Notes: generated by a model not told the origin, from the sequence alone. Numbered from the stretch's first letter, positions 6,832-14,888 are shown. The stretch: DNA of 20,343 nucleotides from Ruminococcus sp. (GCA_017380355.1 JAFOED010000032.1:1-20343); one strand, 5' to 3'. Made by a program: numbers and translations.

Positions 6832-6864
6832 ATTCGTGAAAATTTAACCTTGGAGGTAATCACT

Positions 6865-7065
6865 ATGAATAAAATTACTAAAGACGCAATTATTGGCGAT
6901 GTACTTGATATGTACCCACAGGTTGCTCCATTCTTTTTTGAGATGGGTATGCACTGTTTAGGTTGTCCATCAGCTCGTGGCGAGACTATCGAGCAGGCTT
7001 GTATGGTACACTCAGCTGACTGTGACGCTCTTATTGAAAAAATCAACAACGCTATCGGTGCTTAA
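6865..7065 (+). CDS. DUF1858 domain protein with CxxC motif
   Basis: A 66-residue protein consisting only of a DUF1858 domain: start ITKDAIIGDVLDMYP, then PFFFEMGMHCLGCPSARGET with Cys31 and Cys34, and a third cysteine (Cys46) in IEQACMVH. DUF1858 domains occur alone or at the N terminus of ScdA-like or hybrid-cluster-related proteins and are suspected to sense redox or bind metal, but the molecular role is unknown. The ATG at 6865 follows GGAGG at 8 nt; upstream in-frame codons lie over the promoter and can be ignored. Its stop shares one base with the trmK start, so the two are translationally coupled. Confidence 0.88.
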   Translation: MNKITKDAIIGDVLDMYPQVAPFFFEMGMHCLGCPSARGETIEQACMVHSADCDALIEKINNAIGA

Positions 7066-7718
7066 TGAGACTTTTTTCACTTGATAACAGACTCTCTATG
7101 TGCGCGTCGTTTGTGCGTGAAAACGCTTCACTTGCGGACATTGGAACAGACCACGCGTACCTGCCTGTATGGCTCGTACTGAATAATAAAATAAAGAGCG
7201 CTCTTGCGTGCGATATTAACGAAGGTCCGCTTTCTAGCGGTAGGGAAACTGTCGAAAAATATGACCTTTGTGACAATATCGAACTGCGTCTGTCAGACGG
7301 ACTCGCACAGGTAAAAAAAGATGAAGTCGATGACGTCGTAATCGCAGGTATGGGCGGTGAACTAATCGCGCGTATTTTAAGCTCTTGTGAGTGGGTTAAA
7401 AGTGAAGACAAGCACTTTATTTTACAACCGATGACTAAGTGTGAAGTTCTGATAAAATGGCTCTACGACAACGGCTTTGAAATCGTCAGTCAGGATGCGT
7501 GCGAGTGTGATACTAAGCACTACACAGTTATGATGTGTCGTTACACAGGAGAGCATATAACCGTCGACGAAAGCTTTTATTATATAGGCAAACTCGACCC
7601 AAAAAGTGATAGCGCAAAAGCGTACTTAACACACGTTTTATCGCATCTTAATAAGCGTGCGATGGGCGATAAATCACTGCTGTCGATAATCGAAAAAATA
7701 AACGGAGAATTACTATGA
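7065..7718 (+). CDS. trmK: tRNA (adenine-22-N1)-methyltransferase TrmK
   Basis: TrmK transfers a methyl group from S-adenosylmethionine to N1 of adenine 22 in the D-loop region of tRNA. The 217-residue product shows the class I methyltransferase motif ADIGTDHAYLPVWLV near residue 24 (the GTDHAYLP string is characteristic of TrmK), CDINEGPLSSGRETV as the SAM-ribose strand and VIAGMGGELIARIL as the GMGG motif, followed by FILQPMTKCEVLIKWL. The ATG overlaps the DUF1858 stop by one base and no independent ribosome site is obvious. It overlaps nif3 by 4 nt, the same trmK-nif3 order known from Bacillus (yqfN-yqfO), where the upstream gene is instead the primary sigma factor. Confidence 0.95.
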   Translation: MRLFSLDNRLSMCASFVRENASLADIGTDHAYLPVWLVLNNKIKSALACDINEGPLSSGRETVEKYDLCDNIELRLSDGLAQVKKDEVDDVVIAGMGGELIARILSSCEWVKSEDKHFILQPMTKCEVLIKWLYDNGFEIVSQDACECDTKHYTVMMCRYTGEHITVDESFYYIGKLDPKSDSAKAYLTHVLSHLNKRAMGDKSLLSIIEKINGELL

Positions 7719-8467
7719 CAAAAGTACTCGATATCATAAATTTCACTGAAACTTTCGCTCCGCTTAACACTCAGTGCGAGTGGGATAACTCGGGACTTTT
7801 AGTGGGAAACAAAGACACAGAGGTTAAGAAAGTCCTTCTTTGTCTCGACATCACTCACGCGGTTGTAGAAGAAGCAAAAAACTTAGGATGTGAGCTGATT
7901 ATCAGCCATCATCCCGTTATCTTTTCTCCGCTTTCTCACATCGATACTCACGACGTATGTTACCACCTTATCAGAGAGAATATCGCTGCTTTGTGTCTGC
8001 ACACTAATCTCGACATAGCCCAGAACTCCGGAGTAAACGTTGAGCTTGCGAAAGCTCTTTCGCTTCAAAAACCTACACTCTATCCTGAGGAATTTTTATG
8101 CGTTGGCGAGCTTACACACGAGATGAACAGCGACGAGTTTGCAAATTTTGTTAAAGAGGCGCTTAACTGTCGCGGTGTGAGATACACAAAAAAGGATAAA
8201 ATTAAAAAAGTCGCTGTCAGCTCCGGCGGTGGCGGTGAAGCAGTTTTTCTGAAAAACAAGTACGATTTTGACGCACTTGTGACGGGAGAAATAAAGCATC
8301 ATCTCTTCCTTTTTGCCAGCGAAAACGAGCTGTGTGCGGTAGAAGCGGGACACTTCAACACAGAAGATGTAGTTATAGCTGAACTTGTCAAAAAGCTTGC
8401 TGAAAAATTCCCACAGCTTAGCTTTACAAAGTCAGTTTCTCTCACCGACGTCGTAAATTTCGCTTAA
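7715..8467 (+). CDS. Nif3-like dinuclear metal-centre protein
   Basis: A 250-residue Nif3/YbgI family protein, which forms hexameric toroids with a dinuclear metal site. Metal ligands are visible in order: LIISHHPVIFSPL (His65, His66), LHTNLDIA (His96, Asp100) and AVEAGHFNTED near the C terminus (His and Glu). It is the short form: the roughly 120-residue PII-like insertion of B. subtilis YqfO is absent. The biochemical role is unsettled; GTP cyclohydrolase-like and other hydrolase activities have been proposed. The ATGA overlap with trmK implies coupled translation and a long-conserved association. The gene ends the operon, 36 nt before a strong terminator hairpin. Confidence 0.92.
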   Translation: MTKVLDIINFTETFAPLNTQCEWDNSGLLVGNKDTEVKKVLLCLDITHAVVEEAKNLGCELIISHHPVIFSPLSHIDTHDVCYHLIRENIAALCLHTNLDIAQNSGVNVELAKALSLQKPTLYPEEFLCVGELTHEMNSDEFANFVKEALNCRGVRYTKKDKIKKVAVSSGGGGEAVFLKNKYDFDALVTGEIKHHLFLFASENELCAVEAGHFNTEDVVIAELVKKLAEKFPQLSFTKSVSLTDVVNFA

Positions 8468-8497
8468 TCACAGCGAACAACTTAATATTATTTTCAA

Positions 8498-8534
8498 AAA
8501 AATGCTGTTCTGATACCTTCAGGACGGCTTTTTT
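8498..8534 (+). terminator. Rho-independent terminator after nif3
   Basis: GCTGTTCTGA (8504-8513), a 5-nt loop, TCAGGACGGC (8519-8528), then TTTTTT. The 10-bp stem includes G-U wobbles and is preceded by an A-run that can pair with the T-run. Confidence 0.85.
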
Positions 8535-8561
8535 ATTGCATTTTTAACTTAATTCTGACCT

Positions 8562-8635
8562 TTTGTAACCTATAGAGCGAATTTTCTGAAAAAATTGTAT
8601 TATATATGTAAAAAACAATTGCAAAAGGTTACAAA
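8562..8635. repeat. 10-bp inverted repeat, one arm inside the trmB promoter
   Basis: TTTGTAACCT (8562-8571) and AGGTTACAAA (8626-8635) are exact reverse complements, 54 nt apart. The second arm lies within the -35/-10 spacer of the trmB promoter, where a bound protein would block polymerase; the first is about 70 bp upstream. A two-site repressor with DNA looping is one reading. Confidence 0.4.
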
Positions 8636-8647
8636 CTTTGGTATAAT
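8619..8647 (+). promoter_or_regulatory. trmB: Strong promoter for the trmB operon
   Basis: TTGCAA at 8619-8624, a 17-nt spacer and a perfect TATAAT at 8642-8647 with TGG extension. It is the only strong promoter before trmB and probably serves the genes through prmC. Confidence 0.8.
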
Positions 8648-8678
8648 ACTGTAATGTAAATAACTATATGTGGTAATC

Positions 8679-8697
8679 TGTGGTTTTTTGTACCACA
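8679..8697 (+). other. Small hairpin in the trmB leader
   Basis: TGTGGT (8679-8684) pairs with ACCACA (8692-8697) around a 7-nt loop, about 27 nt before the trmB start. A second TGTGG just upstream (8669-8673) could compete for the same partner. It is not followed by a U-run; effect unknown. Confidence 0.3.
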
Positions 8698-8723
8698 AAA
8701 TGAAGCACCACGCAAAGGTGAAT

Positions 8724-9383
8724 ATGAGAATCAGAAAAAAGAAATGGGCACAGCCGGAACTCGACCAGTGCCGCTACTTTGTAAAAGAACCTACAGACTT
8801 CTGTGGCAGATGGAAAGAATTTTTTAATAACGGCAACGATATTGAACTCGAAGTCGGCTGTGGTAAATGCAGTTTCGTTGCACAGAAAGCACTTCTAAAT
8901 CCAAACAAAAACTTCATTGCGGTTGACATTAAAAGTGATATGCTCGGTGTCGGCAGAAGAAACATCGAAAAGCTGTTTTCTGGAAACGGCAAGACTGTTG
9001 ACAACATCGCACTAGTAGCTTTTAACTGCGAGAGTATCGAAAAGCTTTTCTCCAAAGAAGATGGGATTAAGCAGATGTACATCAACTTCTGTAACCCGTG
9101 GCCACGCGAAAAGCACAAGAAACGCAGACTCACACACGTGACAAAGCTCAACAAATACCGCACTTTCCTTTCAGACGGTGCGCAGATTAACTTCAAAACC
9201 GACAACGACGAGTTGTTCGAAGAAAGCATTCCGTACTTTGAAGAGTGCAACTTTGACATCACATACATCACTCGCGACTTACACAACAGCGAGAAAAATG
9301 AAGGTAACATAAGAACTGAACACGAGAATATGTTCTCTAGTGAGGGTATCAAGATTAAACATCTCATCGCTAAGATGAAATAA
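8724..9383 (+). CDS. trmB: tRNA (guanine-46-N7)-methyltransferase TrmB
   Basis: Methylates N7 of guanine 46 in the tRNA variable loop. I take the ATG at 8724 (MRIRKKKWAQPELDQC), which matches the usual MRxRxKxWAxPEL start and has AAAGGTG just before it; this gives 219 residues, standard for the family. An in-frame GTG at 8670 would add 18 atypical residues and lacks a ribosome site. Motifs: SAM-binding ELEVGCGKCSFVA (41-53), NFIAVDIKSDM as strand 2, INFCNPWPREKHKKRRLTH (120-138; many family members have DPWP) and the TDND substrate motif (159-162). The gene is first in a probable operon with the downstream lipoprotein and two-component system, 26 nt apart. Confidence 0.95.
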   Translation: MRIRKKKWAQPELDQCRYFVKEPTDFCGRWKEFFNNGNDIELEVGCGKCSFVAQKALLNPNKNFIAVDIKSDMLGVGRRNIEKLFSGNGKTVDNIALVAFNCESIEKLFSKEDGIKQMYINFCNPWPREKHKKRRLTHVTKLNKYRTFLSDGAQINFKTDNDELFEESIPYFEECNFDITYITRDLHNSEKNEGNIRTEHENMFSSEGIKIKHLIAKMK

Positions 9384-9409
9384 AATCATTTAGTTAAGGA
9401 GGGGTACAA

Positions 9410-10735
9410 ATGAAAAAACTGACAGCGCTACTGTGTCTTGTGCTTATTTTACTGCTTTCAGGATGTTCTGCACTTAGTTTAAACGAATCATCCATTATGT
9501 GCCCTCCAAAAGCTACGGGTAACAAAGCCGACATCCAGAAACTCATCGATAAGCAGACTTCGGGAGACTATGTGCTCAAATATCCGAAAAACGGCTCTAA
9601 CCGCAGTTCTATCGTTATGCACGACCTGGACCACGACGATGACGAAGACGCTATTGCTTTTTACTCAGACAAAAGCGGTGAACACATCCACGCTCTTTTT
9701 GTTGAGTGCAAAAACTCCGACTACGTGATTATTGAGGACGTACTGATTGAAGCGACTACTATCGACAGAATAGAGTTCTGCGATTTAAACGCAGACTCTA
9801 AATGTGAAATCATCTTAGGCTACTCACGCTCGACTTCTTCACAGAATGTGATGAGTATCTTCACTTACAACAAGGACGCTTCTCCTGTTATCACACAGAA
9901 CGAAACTCCGTATACATACTCAAGCTTAGTCACAGGAGACTTCGATAAAGATAAATCAGATGACATTCTGCTCATCTCTTTGTACTCGGGCGACATCGCC
10001 GCAAGAGCACAGCTTCTTGTTTTTTCAGGCACTGAGCTCGTTGAGGTGTCTTCTGCAGAGCTTGACTCTGACATCACTCAGCTTGCAAGCGCTACGTACG
10101 GTCAGATTTCAGATGACTCTTATGGTGCTATACTCGATGGTGTTAGCTCGACAGGCGACTACACTACACAGGTCGTGTTGTTTGACTCTTCCCGTCCTGC
10201 ACTTATAAATCCGCTGTTTTCTTATTCTGGATACAGCCTCACCCGTCGCTCGACCCAGATTTGTTCTACAGATTATAACAAAGACAATCTTATTGACATT
10301 CCGATTTGTTCGCTGATGCTCCACAACGAAGACGACGACGTAAACACAATTGCTCGTCGCATCGACTGGAACAATCTCGACACAGATACATATACACTAA
10401 ACACAAGTCAGAGTGCTATTTTCTGCTCGGCTGACGGCTACCTGCTCACTATGCCTCAGAAATGGAGCGAGTCTGTAACCGCACGCTACGATAAAACAAA
10501 CCGCGAGTTAAGCATCTACACATGCGAGTACTCAGGCAGCAAGCTTGTACTCAAAGACAAGCTAATCACAGTCAAAGCGTACTTTGACGAAAACTACGAA
10601 AAAAGCAGTTCGGAATACACCGAATTTATGCGAGTAGGCGCTACTGTCTACACCTACTTAATCGGCTCAGCCGATAATTACCTGTCAATTACAGGCGACG
10701 AGCTCAGCTCGCTGTTTATGCCTGTTAACTTATAA
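9410..10735 (+). CDS. FG-GAP/VCBS-like lipoprotein, function unknown
   Basis: A 441-residue exported lipoprotein: positive N terminus MKK, hydrophobic core, lipobox LSGC with Cys19 as the lipidation site. Four calcium-binding-like repeats follow, each preceding a beta strand: DLDHDDDEDAI (72-82), DLNADSKCEI (125-134), DFDKDKSDDI (177-186) and DYNKDNLIDI (288-296). This pattern suggests a beta-propeller of FG-GAP type on the outer face of the membrane. No catalytic motif is recognised in the remainder. The start has a strong AAGGAGG. It lies 22 nt before a response regulator gene and ahead of its kinase, so an accessory sensor or ligand-binding role for that system is an inference; it could equally be a target of it. 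Confidence 0.85.
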   Translation: MKKLTALLCLVLILLLSGCSALSLNESSIMCPPKATGNKADIQKLIDKQTSGDYVLKYPKNGSNRSSIVMHDLDHDDDEDAIAFYSDKSGEHIHALFVECKNSDYVIIEDVLIEATTIDRIEFCDLNADSKCEIILGYSRSTSSQNVMSIFTYNKDASPVITQNETPYTYSSLVTGDFDKDKSDDILLISLYSGDIAARAQLLVFSGTELVEVSSAELDSDITQLASATYGQISDDSYGAILDGVSSTGDYTTQVVLFDSSRPALINPLFSYSGYSLTRRSTQICSTDYNKDNLIDIPICSLMLHNEDDDVNTIARRIDWNNLDTDTYTLNTSQSAIFCSADGYLLTMPQKWSESVTARYDKTNRELSIYTCEYSGSKLVLKDKLITVKAYFDENYEKSSSEYTEFMRVGATVYTYLIGSADNYLSITGDELSSLFMPVNL

Positions 10736-10757
10736 CATATAAACGGAGGTTTTAGTT

Positions 10758-11459
10758 ATGAAAAAGATTCTTGTTTGCGAAGACGAGGCTGCTATCCGCG
10801 ATTTTGTGGTTATCAACCTCAGACGTGCAGGCTACGAAGTTGTAGAAGCCGACTGTGGAGAGATGGCTCTGCAAAAATACGAGGAGCACGGCGGTGATTT
10901 CGACGTTGCTATTCTCGACATTATGATGCCTGGTATCGACGGCTTACAGGTATGTAAGGAACTTAGAAACAAAAACTCAGGCATCGGTATCATTATGCTT
11001 TCAGCACGTACACAGGAGATGGATAAGGTAACAGGTCTTATGCTCGGCGCTGACGACTACATCACAAAACCATTCTCACCATCAGAGCTCACAGCTCGAG
11101 TTGACGCTCTTTACAGAAGAGTTGCGCTCGCTGAACAGAGAGCTGAGAATAACTTCAAAGAAGAGCTCAAGTCAGGTATCTTCACTCTAAATCTCAGAAA
11201 CCGCGCTCTTATGAAAAACGGTAAGATGATTGAGCTTACACAGGTTGAGTTCCAGATTATGGAGTACTTCTTCTCAAACCCAGGTGTAGCTCTTGACAGA
11301 ACTGACATCTTAAACCACGTATGGGGCGAAGCGTATGTCGGCGAAGAAAAAATCGTTGACGTTAACATCAGACGTCTGAGAATGAAGGTAGAGGACGAGC
11401 CTTCTAACCCTAAGTTCATCGTTACTGTATGGGGCTTAGGCTACAAGTGGGACACATAA
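10758..11459 (+). CDS. OmpR/PhoB-family response regulator
   Basis: A 233-residue two-domain transcription regulator. Receiver domain (1-about 120): acidic pocket Glu8-Asp9-Glu10, phosphoacceptor Asp54 in VAILDIMMPGIDG, Ser82 in IIMLSA, and Lys104 in YITKPF. The C-terminal winged helix (about 135-233) has LTQVEFQIMEYFFSNPG, the DILNHVWGEAYVGEEKIVDV segment containing the recognition region, NIRRLRMKVE and a VWGLGYKW ending. When phosphorylated it should dimerise and bind direct repeats. The start has GGAGG at 8 nt. The partner kinase begins 46 nt downstream, and the lipoprotein is immediately upstream. PhoP-like in type, but the inducing signal and regulon cannot be read from sequence. Confidence 0.95.
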   Translation: MKKILVCEDEAAIRDFVVINLRRAGYEVVEADCGEMALQKYEEHGGDFDVAILDIMMPGIDGLQVCKELRNKNSGIGIIMLSARTQEMDKVTGLMLGADDYITKPFSPSELTARVDALYRRVALAEQRAENNFKEELKSGIFTLNLRNRALMKNGKMIELTQVEFQIMEYFFSNPGVALDRTDILNHVWGEAYVGEEKIVDVNIRRLRMKVEDEPSNPKFIVTVWGLGYKWDT

Positions 11460-11466
11460 TTTGCGA

Positions 11467-11481
11467 TTTTAAGCCTTAAAA
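11467..11481. repeat. Palindrome between response regulator and kinase
   Basis: TTTTAAG-C-CTTAAAA, two perfect 7-bp arms around one base, followed 2 nt later by a CTTTAAAA half-like copy (11484-11491). AT-rich; it may be chance, a minor regulatory site or an RNA hairpin that sets the RR:HK ratio. Confidence 0.25.
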
Positions 11482-11505
11482 CACTTTAAAAGAGGAGGTG
11501 CAAGA

Positions 11506-12969
11506 ATGTTCAAAGGCATTACTAAAAGATGGATAATCAACACTTTCGGTGTTATTGTCGCTGTCATAACTTTACTTATAATCTGCCTGAGCGTTTTTGT
11601 ACAGTCTTTGTGCTACTCCTCTGTGGAACAGGCTCTTATAAACCGCAACAGCGAGTTGTCGGCTGTTTTCCCTGGATATAAATGTGAAAACACCGCTGAC
11701 TTTCAGAACACAGCGTCAAAGTACGTCGAAGACTTCATGTATAAAGAGAACATGGAGCTTATGGTCATTAACGCAAGCGGACGAGTAACCGTCACTTCAA
11801 CAGGCTTTGAGCCTGACGAGGGACTGGCTATGCCTGACTTTGACTCAGCACTCGAGGACGAAGACGGATTTTCACAATGGACGGGAAAACTCAGCTCCGG
11901 TGAAAAGGTCATGGCAACAACGCACATCATCCGAAACTCAAACAACACCTGTGTCGGCGCTGTGCGCTATGTTGTGTCGCTGAGAAAAGCTAATCTCTAC
12001 ACGTTCGTTGTATCACTAATCGCGACATTCATCGGTGTTATTATTATTGCGTGCGTTGCTTTCTCAGGTAACTACTTCATCCGCTCAATCGTAAAACCGG
12101 TGCGTGAAATGAGCGAAACCGCAAAGCGCATCGCTCAGGGTGACTTCGACGCGAAACTGACTAAGATGTACGACGACGAAATCGGTGATTTGTGCGACTC
12201 TATCAACGATATGGCAAAAGAGCTCGACGCATCAGAAAAGCTGAAAAACGACTTTATTTCGCGTGTATCACACGAGCTGCGCACACCGCTTACAGCTATT
12301 AAAGGCTGGGCTGAAACTATGCAGTACGGCGTACCTGACCGAATCACCTTGGAAAAAGGTATGTCGGTTATCGTGTCGGAAAGTTCGCGACTCACAGGAA
12401 TTGTTGAAGAGTTGCTCGACTTCTCAAAACTCCAGAGTGGACGACTCACTATGCAAAAACAAAAAATCGATATACTCGCTGAGGTTGACGAAGCGGTATA
12501 TATGTTCAAAGAACGTGCCTTTTCTGAGGGCAAACACCTGCTGTATGACGAGCCGGAAATCATGCCTCCGGTTTACGGCGACCGTAACAGATTAAAGCAG
12601 GTATTCATCAACGTTCTTGACAACGCGTTAAAATACACACCTGAGGGCGGTATGGTAGGCGTACAGGTTTATCAGGATTTCAAAGAGGATATGATTAAGA
12701 TTATCGTAGCCGACAACGGATGCGGTATCGCGAAAGAAGATATCCCGAAAATCAAGGATAAATTCTACAAAGCCAACCAGAAGGTCAACGGCTCAGGTAT
12801 CGGACTCGCGGTTGCTGACGAGATTATCAAGCTCCACAATGGTCATCTCGACATCGACTCCAGTCTTGAGGTTGGTACAACTGTAACTATCGGCTTACCT
12901 ATATATAAAAATGAGGACGAAGAAGAACAGGCTTTACTTAATGCGCAAAACTCAGACTTAAAGGAATAA
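11506..12969 (+). CDS. Membrane sensor histidine kinase
   Basis: A 487-residue kinase. Layout: TM1 about 11-33, extracellular sensor domain about 34-163 (PAS-like mixed alpha/beta by pattern), TM2 about 164-187, HAMP linker about 188-242 (IVKPVREMSETAKRIAQGDF), HisKA with phosphoacceptor His256 in FISRVSHELRTPLTAIKGW, and HATPase with N box VLDNALKYTPEGG (370-382), G1 DNGCGI (403-408) and G2 GSGIGL (429-434). The F box is shortened to DKFYKANQ. All catalytic boxes are intact. A strong AGAGGAGGTG site precedes the ATG. The acidic tail EDEEEQ after the kinase core is unremarkable. It should phosphorylate the upstream regulator; the ligand is unknown. Confidence 0.95.
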   Translation: MFKGITKRWIINTFGVIVAVITLLIICLSVFVQSLCYSSVEQALINRNSELSAVFPGYKCENTADFQNTASKYVEDFMYKENMELMVINASGRVTVTSTGFEPDEGLAMPDFDSALEDEDGFSQWTGKLSSGEKVMATTHIIRNSNNTCVGAVRYVVSLRKANLYTFVVSLIATFIGVIIIACVAFSGNYFIRSIVKPVREMSETAKRIAQGDFDAKLTKMYDDEIGDLCDSINDMAKELDASEKLKNDFISRVSHELRTPLTAIKGWAETMQYGVPDRITLEKGMSVIVSESSRLTGIVEELLDFSKLQSGRLTMQKQKIDILAEVDEAVYMFKERAFSEGKHLLYDEPEIMPPVYGDRNRLKQVFINVLDNALKYTPEGGMVGVQVYQDFKEDMIKIIVADNGCGIAKEDIPKIKDKFYKANQKVNGSGIGLAVADEIIKLHNGHLDIDSSLEVGTTVTIGLPIYKNEDEEEQALLNAQNSDLKE

Positions 12970-12975
12970 CACACT

Positions 12976-13998
12976 ATGTCTAATAAAGAAAAACAATGTA
13001 AAATCACATCCATCGGTGGCTCTGCGCTCATCGAAGGTATTATGATGCGTGGTCCTAAATGCACTACAATCGCGGTGCGTACAGGCGAAAACGAAATTCA
13101 CACAGAAGAACTCAAGGTGAAGACTCTCGCATCTAAAAGTAAATTCTTCAGATTGCCGTTTATTCGCGGTATCACAGGTATCGTTGACTCGATGTCTATG
13201 AGCTACAAGGCACTCGCTATCTCTGCGGACAAAGCCTTGGAAGCAGGCGAAATCGAAGAAGAACAATCTAAATTTGAAAAATGGCTTACTGATAAATTTG
13301 GTGACAACTTAATGAAAGTCGTGATGGTAATTGCGACAATTCTCGGCGTTTTACTCGCTGTAGGTCTTTTCTTCTTTTTACCATCACTTATGTACGACGG
13401 ACTTGCGTGGCTTGTAAAATACGTAACGTCCCTTGATTTCGTAGGAAATTTCGGCATAGGTTCAATCGACATCGCTGAAAACGTATTCTTCAAATCTGTT
13501 TTCGAGGGTGTGCTGAAGGTTGTGCTGTTCTTAGGCTACATCATCCTTTGTTCACAGATGGAAGATATGAAGCGTGTATTTATGTACCATGGTGCTGAAC
13601 ACAAAACTATTTTCTGTTACGAAGCAGGACTCGAACTCAACGTCGAAAACATCAAAAAGCAGAAGAGATTCCACCCTCGTTGTGGTACAAGCTTCCTTGT
13701 TATCACACTTTTAGTCGGTATCTTCTTAGGCCTTTTTATCCCTGCTAGCCCATTCGGCATAAGCTTTTTACGCCCTGTGTTCAAGATCGTTCTTTTACCG
13801 CTTATGGTTGGTATCGGCTACGAAGTCATCAAGTTGTGCGGTAAACACGACAACTGGTTTACTCGTATTTTAGCAGCTCCTGGTATGTGGGCACAGCGAA
13901 TCACAACCCGTGAACCTGACGAAAAGATGATTGAAGTAGCTATTGAAGCGATGACTCCGGTTATCCCTGACGACGGCTCAGACATCATCAGCAAGTAA
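12976..13998 (+). CDS. YqhQ-family DUF1385 membrane protein
   Basis: A 340-residue integral membrane protein. It starts ITSIGGSALIEGIMMRGP (family signature GGQAVIEGVMMRGP), has hydrophobic segments at about 113-137, 179-194 and 238-285, and the conserved HGAEHKTIFCYEAG (205-218), RFHPRCGTSF (231-240) and PGMWAQRITTREPDE (302-316). The histidine and cysteine motifs suggest metal binding or a hydrolase-like site, but no activity is established. It often sits beside prmC and rpmE/prfA in Firmicutes, as here with prmC 4 nt downstream. The start lies 6 nt after the kinase stop, with AAGGA inside the end of the kinase gene, so coupling is likely. Confidence 0.9.
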   Translation: MSNKEKQCKITSIGGSALIEGIMMRGPKCTTIAVRTGENEIHTEELKVKTLASKSKFFRLPFIRGITGIVDSMSMSYKALAISADKALEAGEIEEEQSKFEKWLTDKFGDNLMKVVMVIATILGVLLAVGLFFFLPSLMYDGLAWLVKYVTSLDFVGNFGIGSIDIAENVFFKSVFEGVLKVVLFLGYIILCSQMEDMKRVFMYHGAEHKTIFCYEAGLELNVENIKKQKRFHPRCGTSFLVITLLVGIFLGLFIPASPFGISFLRPVFKIVLLPLMVGIGYEVIKLCGKHDNWFTRILAAPGMWAQRITTREPDEKMIEVAIEAMTPVIPDDGSDIISK

Positions 13999-14002
13999 AC
14001 GT

Positions 14003-14851
14003 ATGAACATTAAAGAAGCAATAAGTTTTATTAAAGAAAAATTACTCAAGGCGGGAACTGACGACCCCGCCTTTGATACTATATACCTGTTTGAACACGT
14101 GCTTTCTATGAACCGCACACAGCTCAGTATCAACGGTGATAAAGAGCTAAGCGAGAGCGACTTCTCTACCCTGCTGACACTTGCAGACCGCAGAATAAAC
14201 GGCGAACCTGTGCAGTACATCATCGGTTTCTGGGAATTTATGGGCAGGAAATTTTATGTCGGTGAAGGCGTTCTCATTCCGCGTGATGACACCGAGGTTT
14301 TAGTCAGAGCGTGTCTTGAGTTACTCAAAGGTAAAGAAAACCTCAACATAATCGATTTATGTTCCGGGTCGGGCATTATCGCGGTAACACTCAAGAAAGC
14401 TTTTGAAAACGCGACTGTATCAGCAGTTGAAAAAAGCGAAGCAGCTTTTGGATATCTCACTAAAAACTGCGAAGAAAACAAAGTACAGATAAACGCCGTT
14501 TGTGGCGATTTGTTTTTGTGTGCTGATGACTATGACGACAACAGTTTCGACCTTTTAGTGTCGAACCCTCCGTACATCATACGAGATGAAATTAAAACGC
14601 TTCAAAAGGAAGTTCAGTTTGAACCCAAACTTGCGCTCGATGGCGGAGAAGACGGCTACGACTTCTACAAAGGTATAATAAAGCTGTGGAGCAGAAAGCT
14701 CAGAAAAGGTGGCTACATCGCGTTTGAAATCGACGAAGGTCAGTTTGAGTGCATCAGTAAGTTACTACTTGAAAACGGCTTTACTGACGTTAAAGGCTAC
14801 CTTGATTTAGGAAACACCGTACGTGCGATGAGTGCAATTTACAATTCGTAA
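14003..14851 (+). CDS. prmC: Peptide chain release factor N5-glutamine methyltransferase PrmC
   Basis: PrmC (HemK) methylates the glutamine of the GGQ motif in release factors RF1 and RF2, raising termination efficiency. The 282-residue product has the helical N-terminal substrate domain with GEPVQYIIGFWEFMGRKF (67-84), the IPRDDTEVL loop (92-100; usually IPRPDTE), SAM motif I DLCSGSGI (118-125), and the catalytic NPPY (188-191) that binds the target glutamine, followed by EPKLALDGGEDGYDFY. There is no good ribosome site; the start is 4 nt after the DUF1385 stop, implying re-initiation. Its usual partner prfA is not next to it. The gene closes the long trmB-led transcript; no terminator hairpin with U-tract is visible before recA. 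Confidence 0.95.
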   Translation: MNIKEAISFIKEKLLKAGTDDPAFDTIYLFEHVLSMNRTQLSINGDKELSESDFSTLLTLADRRINGEPVQYIIGFWEFMGRKFYVGEGVLIPRDDTEVLVRACLELLKGKENLNIIDLCSGSGIIAVTLKKAFENATVSAVEKSEAAFGYLTKNCEENKVQINAVCGDLFLCADDYDDNSFDLLVSNPPYIIRDEIKTLQKEVQFEPKLALDGGEDGYDFYKGIIKLWSRKLRKGGYIAFEIDEGQFECISKLLLENGFTDVKGYLDLGNTVRAMSAIYNS

Positions 14852-14866
14852 CCGTACGTTACAATT

Positions 14867-14880
14867 AGAACATATTTTCG
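14867..14880. promoter_or_regulatory. Candidate LexA (SOS) box upstream of recA
   Basis: AGAACATATTTTCG matches the Firmicutes LexA/DinR box CGAACATATGTTCG at 12 of 14 positions, with an intact GAAC half-site. It ends 8 nt before the recA -35. The location and gene support SOS control. Confidence 0.6.
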
Positions 14881-14888
14881 AAAATCTA

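Noticed and set aside
8774..9367. 197-codon frame antisense to trmB
   Set aside because: It mirrors the trmB gene almost end to end; serine/leucine-rich shadow translation with no ribosome site.
12135..12563. 142-codon serine-rich frame antisense to the histidine kinase
   Set aside because: A shadow of the kinase coding strand; no initiation signals.
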